Shown: positions 34,610 to 46,160 of the stretch, piece after piece
How positions within the stretch are numbered: position 1 is the stretch's first letter
How the letters are laid out: each line of letters opens with the position of its first letter
Translations under genes and position numbers: made by a program
The notes under the pieces: generated by a model
The model's input: only the letters and a program-made list of their open reading frames with translations
Told to the model about the DNA's origin: nothing
Databases searched by the model: none
Assembly: GCF_000321225.1 (NCBI RefSeq)
Contig: NW_004450563.1
Coordinates: 1-64,000, forward strand
DNA: 64,000 nt
Source of the DNA: Odobenus rosmarus divergens
Lineage: Eukaryota; Chordata; Mammalia; Carnivora; Odobenidae
Direction of reading: 5' to 3'

Positions 34610-36420
34610 AGACCCAAGAAAGATAAGAATTTAGGGATGTATTATATTTTCCTGATATAAAACATTACCAATAATAAAGTCAGGTGGCCTGAATAGAGCA
34701 AGCAAGATTTTAGTTTTCTAAAAAACTGTAAGCATGATGTTGTTTAATGAATTGTCAAACAGTTGTAGATGTCAGCACAAATTCTCTCTTTGGCCCTAAC
34801 ATATGTGTTGAACGGTAGACAAAAGCAATTAATTTGAAAAAAATAAGTTTTATACCTTTAAAATTTGAATTCTGACAGTTCTAAAGATAACAGTTCCCTT
34901 GGATCTAATGAATATTATCCCCATATGTTTTAGGCACTTATTTGCTAGCAAAATCTCATTAGGCAGTGTGAAAAAATTAGCCCCTTATAAAATTACACAT
35001 CTAAGAGAACTGACAGCTTTCTTGATAGTGCCTGCATTTGTCAGAAACAAAGAAGCAGACCCTGAGTCACAAAACATGATGTGTTTTACATGACAACAGT
35101 GCCAATTTACTTAAGCACTCTGCGCATTTGGAAGGTTAGGATCTTAATATCACAAAATCTCCTCTTCAGGTTAACTAAGATACAAATCTGACATCCTTTT
35201 CAATTTGGGAATATTTTAGTGACTTGGTGGAGCACTTCTAAATGATTTCAGTTGATTGAGCTTGACAAGAATCTGACAAAATCTTGTTACTAAGGTAATG
35301 TTAATTTTAAGATTTTGAATAATAAGAGGTTCATAGTAAATGACATGAAAATTATCAATCCATCTTGGTCTGTGCCAGGTCTAGTTTATTCCATATTATT
35401 TCATTTTATAAATGTTTGTGTATCTCTGTAGGCACTTTTACAATTTATGTTTATCATATATGTCCAATTAGACTTTAAAAACAGAGGAACTGGAACATGT
35501 GATATTTTTGTCTCAAAAACAATGAAATGATTTACTAATAATACAATCAGCAGTTAACTGGAAAAACACTCACTGAAAGCAATGGGAACTTAATTTTTTC
35601 ACCTAACCAGAAGTCTTAAAGGAGGTGTGGCACAACCAGCCATACAGAGGCAGTGTCGTGGGCAACCCGAAGTCTTTTGAAATTTCTCCTTCATTGACAG
35701 TTGTATTCCTTTATACTCACGCTTGTTTCCTCATGTATGAAAATTGTTGGTATAGCCCCAGACATCATGCCCACGTTCAAAACAGGACCAAGGGCAAGCA
35801 GGCTGTGCTGGAACATCTGTCCCCTTTATCAGAATTTGCCAAGAAACTTCTGAGTGTTCTCCACTGGCCTGAACTGTATGGCCAAATGCTACCTCCTAGA
35901 GAGGGTTAGAAATTAGGGAATGGGAGAGATTTTATTAGTCAAGACCAACACCATTGATCATTGGATTTTATTAGCAGGAAAGAAGTCAGTAAAGGCATTA
36001 GGAAACTGTGTCTGCCAAATACATACGGATTGTTAACAACAACAACAAAAAAGGCACGAAAAATAAAAACTATGCATCAAAGATGGAAAGTTCTTTCAGT
36101 TCAAATCCAGAATAAAGCCTTACGGTTTTCTTAATTAATGAAAAAATAAACATTTTCAGGCTTCTTTTACATATTAAAATTACGTATGTAATATAACTAT
36201 AATAATGTTTTATATTTTTATACATTTTTGCTCTTTGCTTTTTTTGGTTGCTCTCGAGGCCACCACTACTCTTTGTATTTTTTGGCTCTGAGCTTAGAGT
36301 TTCTCCAAGTCTCAGTAAGAGGAAAGACATGATGTCTAGCAGCTTTCTTCTACAACACCTTTTGGTTGGTGGTTTCTTGGATATGTCTCCAACATAATTT
36401 TAAAACTGTTGTTTTTTTTT
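34610..36420. other. Unassigned; 35630-35930 may be an old repeat
   Basis: 35630-35930 contains 'gaccaagggcaagcaggc' and 'ctgtcccctttatcagaat', which recall an old medium-reiterated repeat. A 94-codon frame lies over it without domains. The remainder is AT-rich and unrecognised. Confidence 0.35.
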
Positions 36421-36434
36421 TAATAGAAATATCC

Positions 36435-36741
36435 CTTTTTCAAGATTGCTTTGGTTATTTGAGGTCTTTTGCAGTTCCATACAAATTTTAGGATTGTTTG
36501 TTCTAGCTCTGTGAAAAATGCTGTTGGTATTTTGATAGGGATTGCATTAAATCTGTAGATTGCTTTGGGTAGTATGGGCATTTTAACAATATTTGATTTT
36601 CCAGTCTTTGAGCATGGGATATCTTTCCATTTGTCTGTGTCATCTTCAATTTCTTTCATCAATGTTCTATAGTTTTCAGAGTACAGGTCTTTCACCTTTT
36701 TGGTTTAAGTTTATTCCTAGGCATTTTACTATTTTTGGTGC
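36435..36741 (-). mobile_element. L1 ORF2 segment, inverted 5' part of the next element
   Basis: The minus strand encodes a recognisable piece of ORF2p downstream of the RT motifs: '[19 protein letters not shown]', then '[18 protein letters not shown]', then '[16 protein letters not shown]'. It ends abruptly at 36741, where plus-strand L1 begins. The orientation switch and order (upstream L1 part inverted, downstream part direct) fit twin-primed L1 insertion. Confidence 0.85.
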
Positions 36742-37011
36742 ACTCCTATGTTTACTGCAGCATTATTTACGATAGCCAAATTATGGAAGCAGCCTAAGTG
36801 TCCATCAACAGATGAATGGATAAAGAAGATGTGGTATATGTATATAATGAAATATTATTCAGCCATAAAAAAGAATGAAATCTTGCCATTTCAAACAACA
36901 TGGATGGAGCTAAAGAGTGTGACGCTATGTGAAATAAGGCAGTCAGAGAAAGATAAATACCATATGATTTCACTCAAATGTGGAATTTAATAAACAAAAC
37001 AAACAAAGGGA

Positions 37012-37208
37012 GGGGCGACTGGGTGGCTCAGTCGTTAAGCGTCTGCCTTCGGCTCAGGTCATGATCCCAGGGTCCTGGGATCGAGCCCCGCATCGGGCTC
37101 CCTGCTCCGCGGGAAGCCTGCTTCTCCCTCTCCCACTCCCCCTGCTTGTGTTCCCTCTCTTGCAGTATCTCTCTCTGTCAAATAAATAAATAAAATCTTT
37201 AAAAAAGA
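37012..37208 (+). mobile_element. Can-SINE, young, sense
   Basis: A good example of the dominant SINE here. The tRNA-Lys-derived head carries an A-box-like 'tggctcagtcg' near 37023 and a B-box-like 'ggatcgagcccc' near 37078, the internal RNA polymerase III promoter. A CT-rich segment and the tail 'caaataaataaataaaatc' follow. TSD 'aaacaaaggg' is at 37001-37010 and 37209-37218. The head has 'cagtcgttaag' instead of 'cagtcggttaag', a one-base deletion also seen in the copies at 15241, 37337 and 61627. Confidence 0.97.
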
Positions 37209-37336
37209 AAACAAAGGGGAAAAAAGAGATAAACCAAAAAACAGATTCTTAGCTGTAGAAAACAAACAGAGCGTTACCAGAGGGAAGGTGGGGGGGCAGA
37301 TGGGTGAATAGGGGTTGTGGATTAACTTGTGCACTT

Positions 37337-37537
37337 TTTTTTTTTAAGATTTTATTTATTTATTTGACAGAAAGAGACACAGCGAGAGAGGGAACACAAG
37401 CAGGGGGAGTGGGAGAGGGAGAAGCAGGCTTCCCGCGGAGCAGGGAGCCTGATGCGGGGCTCGATCCCAGGACCCTGGGATCATGACCTGAACCGAAGGC
37501 AGATGCTTAACGACTGAGCCACCCAGGCACCGCTCGG
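37337..37537 (-). mobile_element. Can-SINE, young, antisense partner of the previous copy
   Basis: Reverse copy of the same sub-type, close to identical in the head. TSD 'ttgtgcactt' is at 37327-37336 and 37538-37547. With the sense copy at 37012 it forms an inverted pair separated by about 130 bp. Confidence 0.96.
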
Positions 37538-37832
37538 TTGTGCACTTGTGATGAGCCCTGGGTATTGTGTGGAAATGTTGAATTACTATATAGTACACCT
37601 GAAACTAACATTACACTGTATGTTAACTACACGGGAATTAAAATTAAAAAAAGAAACATCCACAAATTTTTAATGAGGTGAAGAAAGTCTTTTATTTCTG
37701 GGTCATATATTAATTCTTTAAAGAAGTATCATTTTATCACGTCAGTGGTATATGGGGAGGGATAGGTGATAAATATATTTGCATTTATCATTGGAAATAG
37801 AAGTTCCTTCTATAATTCTCAACATTCCTTTA

Positions 37833-38000
37833 TTCAGTTGAACTTCACAAGTTTACTGAATATCTATCAAGATCAAAGCACCAAAATGAAAAAAAAAAAA
37901 AAAGATCAAAGCACCATGCTGGCTGCGAAGGCACAACACAGATGACTAATACGTCTTTGACAAAAGAAGAACTCTCAATCTAGAAAAGGTTAGAGGAAGG
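37833..38000 (-). repeat. L2-like fragment carrying a poly(A) insertion
   Basis: 'tattcagttgaacttcac', 'tttactgaatatctatcaa' and, after an inserted A-run, 'ccatgctggctgcgaagg' follow the complement of L2 ('...aacaaatatttattgagcacc...'). Confidence 0.55.
37884..37901 (+). mobile_element. Minimal poly(A) insertion with 15-bp TSD
   Basis: The 15-bp repeat 'aagatcaaagcacca' occurs at 37869-37883 and 37902-37916, and the 18 bases between are 'aaatg' plus A's. This looks like retrotransposition cut short to little more than the poly(A) tail. Local tandem duplication is the alternative. Confidence 0.7.
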
Positions 38001-40820
38001 AATGAGTCTCATGTACTATTTACAGCGCTATTAAAGCAACTATTTGTAGAGCACTAAGGTTGAGAGGAAAATCCTATGTGGCCAAAAAGGTCACAATCCA
38101 AGGAAAGGGTGTAATTTTGAGACGTAGAATGCTCCGGAGAGTGCAAAGCATATTTGCTAGGTGTGGAAAGTAGGGCAGATGCCAAATACAATAAATAATC
38201 CCTGAGAATTAGACAGTAAAATGGTGCCTTTTGGCAACAAGTCAAATATGTATCATAATTTAGTGGGGGGTAACAAATTTTCTACGTGAGCGCAGAAGTC
38301 ACTGAGAAGGATGGCAGGAGGGAGGTGAAAATGAACATTTTAATCAGGAAGTGGAGGGGGATTTTGAGTTGCAGTAGGCTATAACAAATAGTGATTGAAC
38401 AGAAATGAGTATGAACTTCAAAGTAGAAAGGCAGAAGACGGGGGTGAATAGAAATAGGGGAATGGGGAGGAGTCTGTTATTAAGTGTACAGAAAGAAAGA
38501 TAGTCCAGACTATTCTCCCAGATAGCCAAGTGCCATTAACTGTATACTATGAAAACCCAAATCAGTTTTTATCCATTTTAAGCATAAATCTCAATAGGCA
38601 AATGCAATTTAATAACTGAATCTGTGGCATTGATCGCAGGCAAATTATCTTAAACCGCTTCCAAAAACTTCTAAAATTCATGCATTAAAATAATTTGCCT
38701 AAAGCTGCACATCATGTCAGTAATAGATCCAAGGCAAAATTTCACCAGTAGGTCTGCTAAACCAAACCATAAAGTATACATGTGTGGTGGTGGTGTGTGT
38801 GTATGTGCATGTAGTTGGTACGTGTGGTTTTTCTGCATTTGGTTACATATTTTACTTAATGTATATAATGTTGAGACACATTATTATGCTACTTAATGGT
38901 GAATATGTGCAAACGAAATAGGAGCAATAGTAAAATGAGTCTGTCTCCATTGCTGAAAGTACATTTCATCACCTGAGACTCATTTTTAATTGATCCCTTA
39001 GGGAGAGTATAATAAGCAGTTATTTACCTGGCTGAAATGAATACTGTGGCAAATCATAGTTTTCACTATTTCCTCTACAGCTAACACTTCCTTTGTGTTC
39101 ATTAATGTCTCCCAATTTCATTTACTTATTAGATTTGGTTCTTGACTCACTGCAAGCAATAATTTCTAGGCAGATGAATACTGAATTGAAACTGCTCAAT
39201 TACTAAAGTTTTATTTTCTGCTATGTTTATAAATGTTTGGCCATGGCTGAAAGTAAAATGACTTCTGGTTTTTGCACAGGTGAGAAGCGTTACTGGGTTA
39301 CTGCTGCACTGAATACTTTGTGGTGTCATCTGGAAAATACTGGCATGTCCATCTGCAAGCAGAGTAAAGGCAGTTAGTAGACGATAGCAACGTCAGGGCG
39401 GGCATACTGACCAGACCAACCTCTCTCCCTGCTCCTGTCCAGCTCACAGCTCTGGCTGGGAGATTGAAAGTGACAAAGCTGTTCACTGTTTTGAGTTCTT
39501 CAGAGAAAAATAAGCATAATTTATTGCTGTTAGTCCTGTGCAATGCAAATTTACAGAAGTATTTGGTCACCTGGCATTTAGTATTTCTGGACATTCATTG
39601 ATGAATGGAATTTCAGAAAAGATATGGGGCCCTCTCCATATCGAAGCTTCTTTGTCATTCTTACGATAATTATATGGTAAGTTCAACAATTGCTATCATG
39701 TTCTAGCAATAGAATGTGCATCTAAGCAAGCAACTGACATGTCAGGAATTTCAGGCCCTTAGAGAAAGGAGTAAAAAAAAAATAGTCTTCTGGCACAATG
39801 TTTCTTTGAAATGATTGGCTGCCCACGGTCAGCTGTTCCTCAGTTTTACCCTAGAGTGCCTTAAAACCCTAGGGTAGATACCATCTGGCCTTGGGGATTA
39901 ACCCACATTTACTTTGTCAATCTTGTGCAAACATTCTGAGTATTGACCACTATTTGATCTTGTATACCCAACCTGCTCATTTCCTGGGACAATCTGGTTT
40001 TAGGACTCTCCCTAATATCTTCCTAATTAAAGTCCAAGGCAAAGCTCTAGTGCAGCCTATCAGGCATCACATTTTTATCTGAAGTCACCCAAACATCCCA
40101 GTGGTGCTACCCTACATGGATTTCTGCTTGAGGGAAACACTTGTTACTAGCTTTTGATTCTCTCATGAGGCATTCTTTCCCCAACTTGTTTGTAGGTTAC
40201 ATCTGTGAACTTCACTTTTCTCCTCATTCTGTCCATCTTTGCACCTCTAACATATTTGCCAAGAAGTCTATTTTTTGTAGGCACTTGGTATTTTTGATAA
40301 TTGGCGCATGTTTTTGCCGTTCACGATAAGGTGTATATCAGCATTCTCCAGACACTTTGTACGTGTTGATTCTGAAAAATGTCCCATACTTTTTTTTTTT
40401 TCTCGACCTGTAAACATCATTTTTGTCTCTTTTCCATTCAGGTGTTGAATTGAATTTTCATAATAACTTCATAATTTTCAATTATGAAATTTCAATTTCA
40501 TAATTACTTAAGAAATTAGAACTATTACTATTAATGAGGATTTTTTTCTTACTGCCTCTAACCTACCAAGGATTTTGCCTTTGCTTTTCCATCTGTCCTA
40601 ATATTCATCTCCCAAGTATCCACCTAGCAAACTGTCTCACTCTACTTCTGATTCCAGTTCCCACTAATTCTGGTATTTCTTATGTTGTCCAAGTATCAAA
40701 ATCAATAACCAAAAAATAGTTCATAATCATTTTCCTTTGTGATGTGGTGATTTTACTGAAGTATTGCTTTGAGTCTAATATGCAAAATTCTTTATAGAAG
40801 CAAGAAATTTATAATAAACA
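38001..40820. other. No recognised gene or repeat
   Basis: Longest stretch without an evident element. It has a small (TG)n patch at 38786-38818 and a short perfect hairpin 'ttcataattttcaattatgaa' near 40468. Open frames of 60-98 codons show no domain. Confidence 0.4.
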
Positions 40821-40824
40821 CATG

Positions 40825-41300
40825 CATATTAATAACAGCATTTTTTGTAGTAGCCAAAAGGTGGAAGCAACCCACGTGTCCAGCAACAGATGAATGGATA
40901 AACAAAATGTAGTATGCACATATAATGGAATATTATTCATCCTTAAAAAGGAAATTCTGACACCTACTACAGCATGGATGAATCTTTAGGACATTCAACT
41001 AGGTGAAATGAAACAGTCACAAAAAGACAAATACTTTATGATTTCACTTAGATGAGGTACCTAGAGTAGTTAGATGCATAGAAACAAAAACTAAATTTGT
41101 CGTTGCTAGAAGCTGGGGGTGGGTGTGAGGTGGGGGTTGTTATTTAAAAAGTACAGATTTTTGCCAGATAAGAGATGGATGTTGGGAACAGTATCAAAAC
41201 AATGAATATATCTAATGCCACTGAACTGTGCACTTAAACATGGTTAGATGGTAAATTTTATGTTATGTGTATTTTATCACAATTAAAACTTTTAAAAAGA
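40825..41300 (+). mobile_element. Old L1M ORF2 C-terminus and 3' UTR
   Basis: 'agtagccaaaaggtggaag', 'acagatgaatggataaac', 'tatggaatattattcat'-like text near 40923, then 'ccactgaactgtgcactt' and 'tatgttatgtgtattttatc' are the hallmark order of old L1 3' ends. Reading frames are broken. It ends in an A-rich run near 41295. Confidence 0.88.
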
Positions 41301-41920
41301 AGAAATTTACAGTAAAATAATAGATAATTTACATATAAAATAATTTACAGATAAATTGCAACATACTTAAGAACAAATTCAGTAGAGGCTGGTAATAATG
41401 GTGTAATATTTTTCAGCTACATAATATTAGAAAATAATATTACTCAATCTCTTGTGTCTCTCTTTCCAAAAATGTCACCAAAGCTGTAATGCCTTATGGA
41501 TGAAGGTGAGAAAGACCATTCCTTCAAGCAGTTCATATGGCTGCTTCAAGTCTTTGATAAGGGATCGGTCTAAGGCAAAATTGAATCAACCTGCGGGCAG
41601 GAAGCCTGATTTTAGTTTGCTGCCTCCCCAGTGCAATAATACTGGCCAACATATATGTATTATTTTAATAAACACATGCTTGAGACCACACTTGCCTGAT
41701 GTCGATGTCTCTGAATCTAGAGGAAGGCTCATGTCCTGATGGTTACTAAGTCAGGAAAGAAAATGCAGGGTTCCAACAGCTAAAAAGAGACAGATTGGAC
41801 GAGATAAATGGGAGACTCAAGGTTGATTCCAACTGCAATAACCATTTACCAGCTAACAGTCATAATCAGTTCATAAGCCAATCAGGGAGATAGATAGATG
41901 CTAAAAGCAGAAGGTGAGTC
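41301..41920. other. No recognised feature
   Basis: A 95-codon plus-strand frame (41452-41739) with no motif is present. No repeat is recognised. Confidence 0.4.
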
Positions 41921-41940
41921 TGGAATAAGAACTTATTTTT

Positions 41941-42123
41941 TTTTTTTAAGATTTTATTTATTTATTTGACAGAGAGAAAGCACATGAGATGTGGGGAGGG
42001 TCAGAGGGAGAAGCAGACTCCCTGCCGAGCAGGGAGCCCGATGCGGGACTCGATCCAGGGACTCCAGGATCATGACCTGAGCCGAAGGCAGTTGCTTAAC
42101 CAACTGAGCCACCCAGGTGCCCC
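41941..42123 (-). mobile_element. Can-SINE with 20-bp TSD
   Basis: A reverse SINE between perfect 20-bp repeats starting 'tggaataagaactt' at 41921-41940 and 42124-42143, the longest TSD in the window. Confidence 0.97.
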
Positions 42124-42227
42124 TGGAATAAGAACTTATTTTTAAAAAGATACAGAAGTGAGTGAAATTTATATGATGAGTGTAAATATAAAGGGAAACC
42201 TGGAAACTTTTCTGTTGTGATTATTCT

Positions 42228-42426
42228 TTTTTTTTTTTTAAGATTTCATTTATTTGTTTGAGAGAGAGTGAGCAAGAGAGAGAGCACAAGCTGTGGGGGA
42301 GAGGAACAGGGAGAAACAGACTCCCCGCTGAGCAGGGAGCTTGACACAGGGTCAACCCTAAGACCCCCAGAATCATGACCTGAGCCGAAGGCAGACGTTT
42401 AACCAGCTGAGCCACCCAGGCGCCCC
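42228..42426 (-). mobile_element. Can-SINE
   Basis: A reverse SINE with 'gagcttgacacagggtcaac', an older diagnostic segment. TSD 'tgttgtga' is at 42213-42220 and 42427-42434, possibly continuing with mismatches. It lies about 100 bp from the previous SINE in the same orientation. Confidence 0.93.
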
Positions 42427-42434
42427 TGTTGTGA

Positions 42435-43101
42435 GTCGTCTTTATCAATATTTACCTTACACGAGTAGCACATAGGACATGGTGTTTACTTCAGGCTTTT
42501 CTTCCTGACATCTAGAAAATAAAGTTGCAGGAAAATTCTCTATACTTCCTTCCCCAACCACAGAAATACTTAGTTATCATACTTCTTGGCCCAGAAGGGG
42601 ACACAATTAGAAACATGATGAAGTTGTTAACAAAGGGTGATACATTAAGAAATATTTCAGGGAGCTTCAAAAAGAAAAATTGATAGCCCTAAGATAAGTT
42701 TGTTTATTCAGGTACTTAAACGATGTTCATCATTGCAGCATCTGGGTGTTTCATGTCTCAGACAAGCATCATTACTGAAAAAGAGGTAATTTCAACAGCA
42801 GAAAGCAAAATAATTGAACAGAATTGTTGCCTGCAGGACTGAATGACCCAAAAACAACAAAAACCTTGAATAATGACAATGAGGAATAAAAGAAGAAGGT
42901 AAAAATTGTAAGCAAAAGAAGAAAACACTGGATTTAATGATCTTAGCTGGTTACCAATTTAGAGTTCTGACGGAGGACTTCCAAATATTATTCTCAAATA
43001 CTTGATTAACTTGATTAAATAAGAAATAAGGCTGTCTCAGTTAATTTGAACTTTGCTATTGTCCTGTTATTTATGAGTGCCTCATATCTGAATTACAGCA
43101 T
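42435..43101. other. No recognised feature
   Basis: A-rich, apparently unique sequence. Confidence 0.45.
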
Positions 43102-43113
43102 AAGATTATTTTA

Positions 43114-43314
43114 TTTTTTATTTTTTGGTTTTTTTAAAGATTTTATTTATTTGAGAGAGAGAGAGCAAGGGAGAGCACAAGCAGGGAGGAGAGGGAGAAG
43201 CAGGCTCCCCGCGAGCAGGAAGCCCAATGCCAGGCTCGATCCTAGCACCCTGGGATCATGACCTGAGCCAAAGGCAGACGCCTAACCAACTGAGCCACCC
43301 AGGTGCCCCGGCAG
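43114..43314 (-). mobile_element. Can-SINE with 12-bp TSD
   Basis: A reverse SINE with a short GA tract. TSD 'aagattatttta' is at 43102-43113 and 43315-43326. Confidence 0.95.
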
Positions 43315-43326
43315 AAGATTATTTTA

Positions 43327-43770
43327 AAAAAACAAATTTTCTTTACTCTTGAATCCATCTTTTAAGACATTGCCATATTAATCTGCCAAGGAATACCTTC
43401 CCATTAATGGAATTAAATTAGTTCAACTTTCCTTAAAGAACCTAGATCAGAGGTTGTAACCAAAGGAACTCCTAATTACATACCTGCATTTTCTTTGCCT
43501 TGTTCAGTAAAAAGTTTTTCTTCAGTTGAAAGCCTGTTTGTTTGTTTGTTTTTGTTTGTTTTGGGTCACTTCTGCAAGCCCAGGGGAATTTAGAATTTCA
43601 AGTTTCTTTAGCGCACTGACCCAAATTTCCTTGTCTTATTTTTTAGAATTGCAGTCCATCCCAATTAGGGCCCTCACTTTGTGTAAAAGACATTCTGAGG
43701 CTGATATTTTGTCCACTTTTGGAGCTCTGCAACAGTTTATCTATCTATCGTCTATCTAATCAATTTATTT
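43327..43770. other. No recognised gene; (GTTT)n patch
   Basis: Contains a GTTT-rich tract at 43531-43562 and a 'ctatctatcgtctatctaatc' patch (43740-43760). Confidence 0.5.
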
Positions 43771-43774
43771 AAAC

Positions 43775-44839
43775 AAAAAAAAACTTAAAAAAACAGTTCA
43801 CCTATTTTTCTATATCCCTCCAACCCATGCCTCTGGCAAACACCAATCTGTTCTGTGAATTTGTGAGCTTGGTTTTTGTTTATTTATTTATTTTTAGATT
43901 CCACAAATAACAGAGATCAGATAACACTTTATCTTTCTCTGTCTGACTTATTTCACTTCACATAGCATCCTCAAGGTTCATCCATATTGTTGCAAATGGC
44001 AAGATTTTATTCTTATTAATGGCTAAATAATGTTTCACTATATATAGGTTATTTCCATATCTTTGCCACAATAAATAATGTTCCAATGAATATTAGGTGC
44101 ATATATCTTTTTGAGTCAGTGTTTTATTTTCTCCACACAAATATCCAAAAGTGGGATTGCTGGATCATATGGTAGTTCTATTTTTAATTTTTTGAGGAAC
44201 CTCCATAGTGGCTGTAACATATTACATTCCCACACCAACAGCATACAAGGATTCCTTTTTCTCCACATCCTTGCCAACACTTGCCATTTCTAGTCTTTGG
44301 TAATAGCCATTCTAACAAGTGTGAGGTGAGATCTCACTGCGATTTTGATTTGCATGGTTAATGATGTAGAGCATCTTTTCATGTACATGCTGGCCATTTG
44401 TATGTCTTCTTTGAAAAAATTTGTATTCAGATCTTCTACCCATTTTTGAATCAGATTCTTTTTTTTTTGCTATTGAGCTGTATGAGTTCTTTATATATTT
44501 TGGATATTAGCCCTTTATCAGATATACAATTTGCAAATATTTTCTTCCATTCAATAGGTTGCCTTTCATTTTTGTGGATGGTTTCCTTTGTTGTGCAGAG
44601 CTTTCCAGTTTGATGTAGTCTCGCTTTTTATTTTTGCTTTTGTTGCTTTTGCTTTTGGTGTCAGATTCAAAAGTCATGTCAAGGAACTTACTGTTTATGT
44701 TTTCTTCCTAGAGCTTGATATCATGTTTATGTTCAAGTCTTTAATCCATTTTGAATTAATTTTTCTATAAGGTGTAAGACAGTGGGCCAGTTTCATTGTT
44801 TTGTATGTAACTGTCCAATTTTCCCAATAGCAATTGCTG
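43775..44839 (-). mobile_element. Older L1 antisense, 3' part
   Basis: Classic antisense L1 text: 'tcctcaaggttcatccat', 'gggattgctggatcatatgg', 'ttctccacatccttgcc', 'gaggtgagatctcactgc' and 'ttggatattagccctttatc'. It reads right to left from ORF2 to its 3' UTR. It is interrupted at 44840 by a younger sense L1 and resumes at 45631. Confidence 0.92.
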
Positions 44840-44847
44840 AAGAAACT

Positions 44848-45622
44848 CATGAAAGAAATGGGAGAAGACACAAAAAGATGGAAAAACATTCCATGCTCAT
44901 GGATCAGAAGAATAAACATTGTTAAAATGTCTATGCTACCCAGAACAATCTATACCTTCAATGCCATCCTGATCAAAATTCCAGTGACATTTTTCAAAGT
45001 ACTGGAGCAAACAATCCTACAATTTGTGTGGAATCAGAAAAGACCCCAAATCACCAAGGAAATGTTGAAAAAGAAAAACAAAGCTGGGGGCATCACATTG
45101 CCTGATTTCAAGCTATATTACAAAGCAGTGATCACCAAGACACCATGGTACTGGCACAAAAACAGACATATAGACCAATGGAACAGAATAGAGAGCCCAG
45201 ATATGATCAGAAAGGATGAATACCCAACTTTTACATCAACATGGGTGGGACTGGAGGAGATTATGCTAAGTGAAATAAGTCAAGCCGAGAAAGTCAATTA
45301 TCATATGGTTTCACTTATTTGTGGAGCATAAGCAATAGCATGGAGGACATTAGGAGAAGAAGGGAAAAATGAAAGGGGGGAAATCAGAGGGGGAGATGAA
45401 CCATGAGAGACTGTGGACTCCGACAAACAAACTGAGGGTTTTAGAGGGGAGGAGGGTGAGGGGATGGGTTAGCCCAGGGATGGGTATTAAGGAGGGCACG
45501 TACTGCATGGAACACTGGGTGTTATATGAAAACAATGAATCATGGATCACTACATCAAAACCTAATGCTGTATTGTATGGTTACTAACATAACATAATAA
45601 AATAAAATTAAATTAAAAAAAA
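44848..45622 (+). mobile_element. Young L1, 5'-truncated and internally deleted, inside older L1
   Basis: An open frame runs from the insertion point to a stop at 45331, encoding ORF2p pieces: '[20 protein letters not shown]', '[17 protein letters not shown]', '[17 protein letters not shown]', then '[15 protein letters not shown]'. Between '[12 protein letters not shown]' and '[13 protein letters not shown]' roughly 200 or more residues of usual ORF2p sequence are missing, yet the frame stays open. The 3' UTR ('gagggcacgtactgcatgg') ends 'cataacataataaaataaaa'. TSD 'aagaaact' is at 44840-44847 and 45623-45630. It cannot encode working ORF2p. Confidence 0.9.
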
Positions 45623-45630
45623 AGAAACTG

Positions 45631-46160
45631 TCCCTTTCTCGTATATTCATGTCTCCTTTGTCACAAATTAGTTGACATATATGTGTGGGTTTATTTCTGG
45701 GCTCTCTATTCTGTTCCATTTATCTATGTGTCTGTTTTTACTCCAATACCATACTGTTTTAACTACTATAGCTTTGTAATATAGTTTGAAATCCGGGAGT
45801 GTGATGTCTCCAGTTTTGTTCTTCCTTCTTAAGATTGCTTAGGGTACTCAGGGTTTTTTATGGTTCCATACAAATTTCATAATTGTTTGTTCTGTTTCTA
45901 TAAAAAATGTCATTGGAATTTTGATAGGAATTGCACTGATTCTGTAGATTGTTTTGGGTAGTGTGGACATCTTAACAATATTAATTCTTCTAATTCATGT
46001 GCATGGAATATCCTTCCATGTATTTGTGGCTTCTTCAATATCTTGCATTAATTTCTTGTGGTTTTCAATATACAAGTCTTTTACAACCTTGGTTAAATTT
46101 ATTCCTAGGTATTTTATTCTTTTTGATGCAATTGCAAATGGAATTGCACAACAAATGTGA
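45631..46160 (-). mobile_element. Older L1 antisense, 5' continuation
   Basis: Resumes the interrupted element: 'gggctctctattctgttcc', 'ccatactgttttaactac', 'ttgataggaattgcactg' and 'ttattcctaggtattttattc'. On the minus strand it yields '[20 protein letters not shown]', a familiar ORF2p stretch. It is truncated near 46160. Confidence 0.9.

Larger units (their letters stand above)
36742..37651 (+). mobile_element. L1 ORF2 C-terminus and 3' UTR, with two nested SINEs
   Basis: Plus-strand frames encode 'TIAKLWKQPKCPSTDEW' and 'MKYYSAIKKNEI', the C-terminal region of L1 ORF2p, ending at a stop near 36990. The 3' UTR continues around the SINEs ('ttaccagagggaaggtgg', then 'acctgaaactaacattacac') to an A-rich end near 37650. 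The repeat 'agaaatatcc' (36425-36434) and 'agaaacatcc' (37652-37661), one mismatch, is a plausible TSD for the whole insertion. Confidence 0.88.

Noticed and set aside
35625..35909. 94-codon frame as an exon
   Set aside because: It coincides with sequence resembling an old interspersed repeat and has no domain.
37012..37085. tRNA-like gene with A and B boxes
   Set aside because: It is the head of a Can-SINE, lacks cloverleaf integrity and is one of more than 20 similar copies.
36980..37598. Open frames on both strands with Gly/Ser/Pro/Leu-rich text ending in repeated leucine-proline
   Set aside because: They are translations of Can-SINE copies. The same peptide text recurs at 21824, 42221, 61672 and 63594.
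40468..40488. 21-bp perfect hairpin as a regulatory or terminator element
   Set aside because: Short AT-rich palindromes are common in such sequence, and no transcript context supports a function.
44834..45331. 165-codon L1-like open frame as a gene
   Set aside because: It starts in the older L1 flank and covers an internally deleted ORF2 end. It cannot encode a working enzyme.
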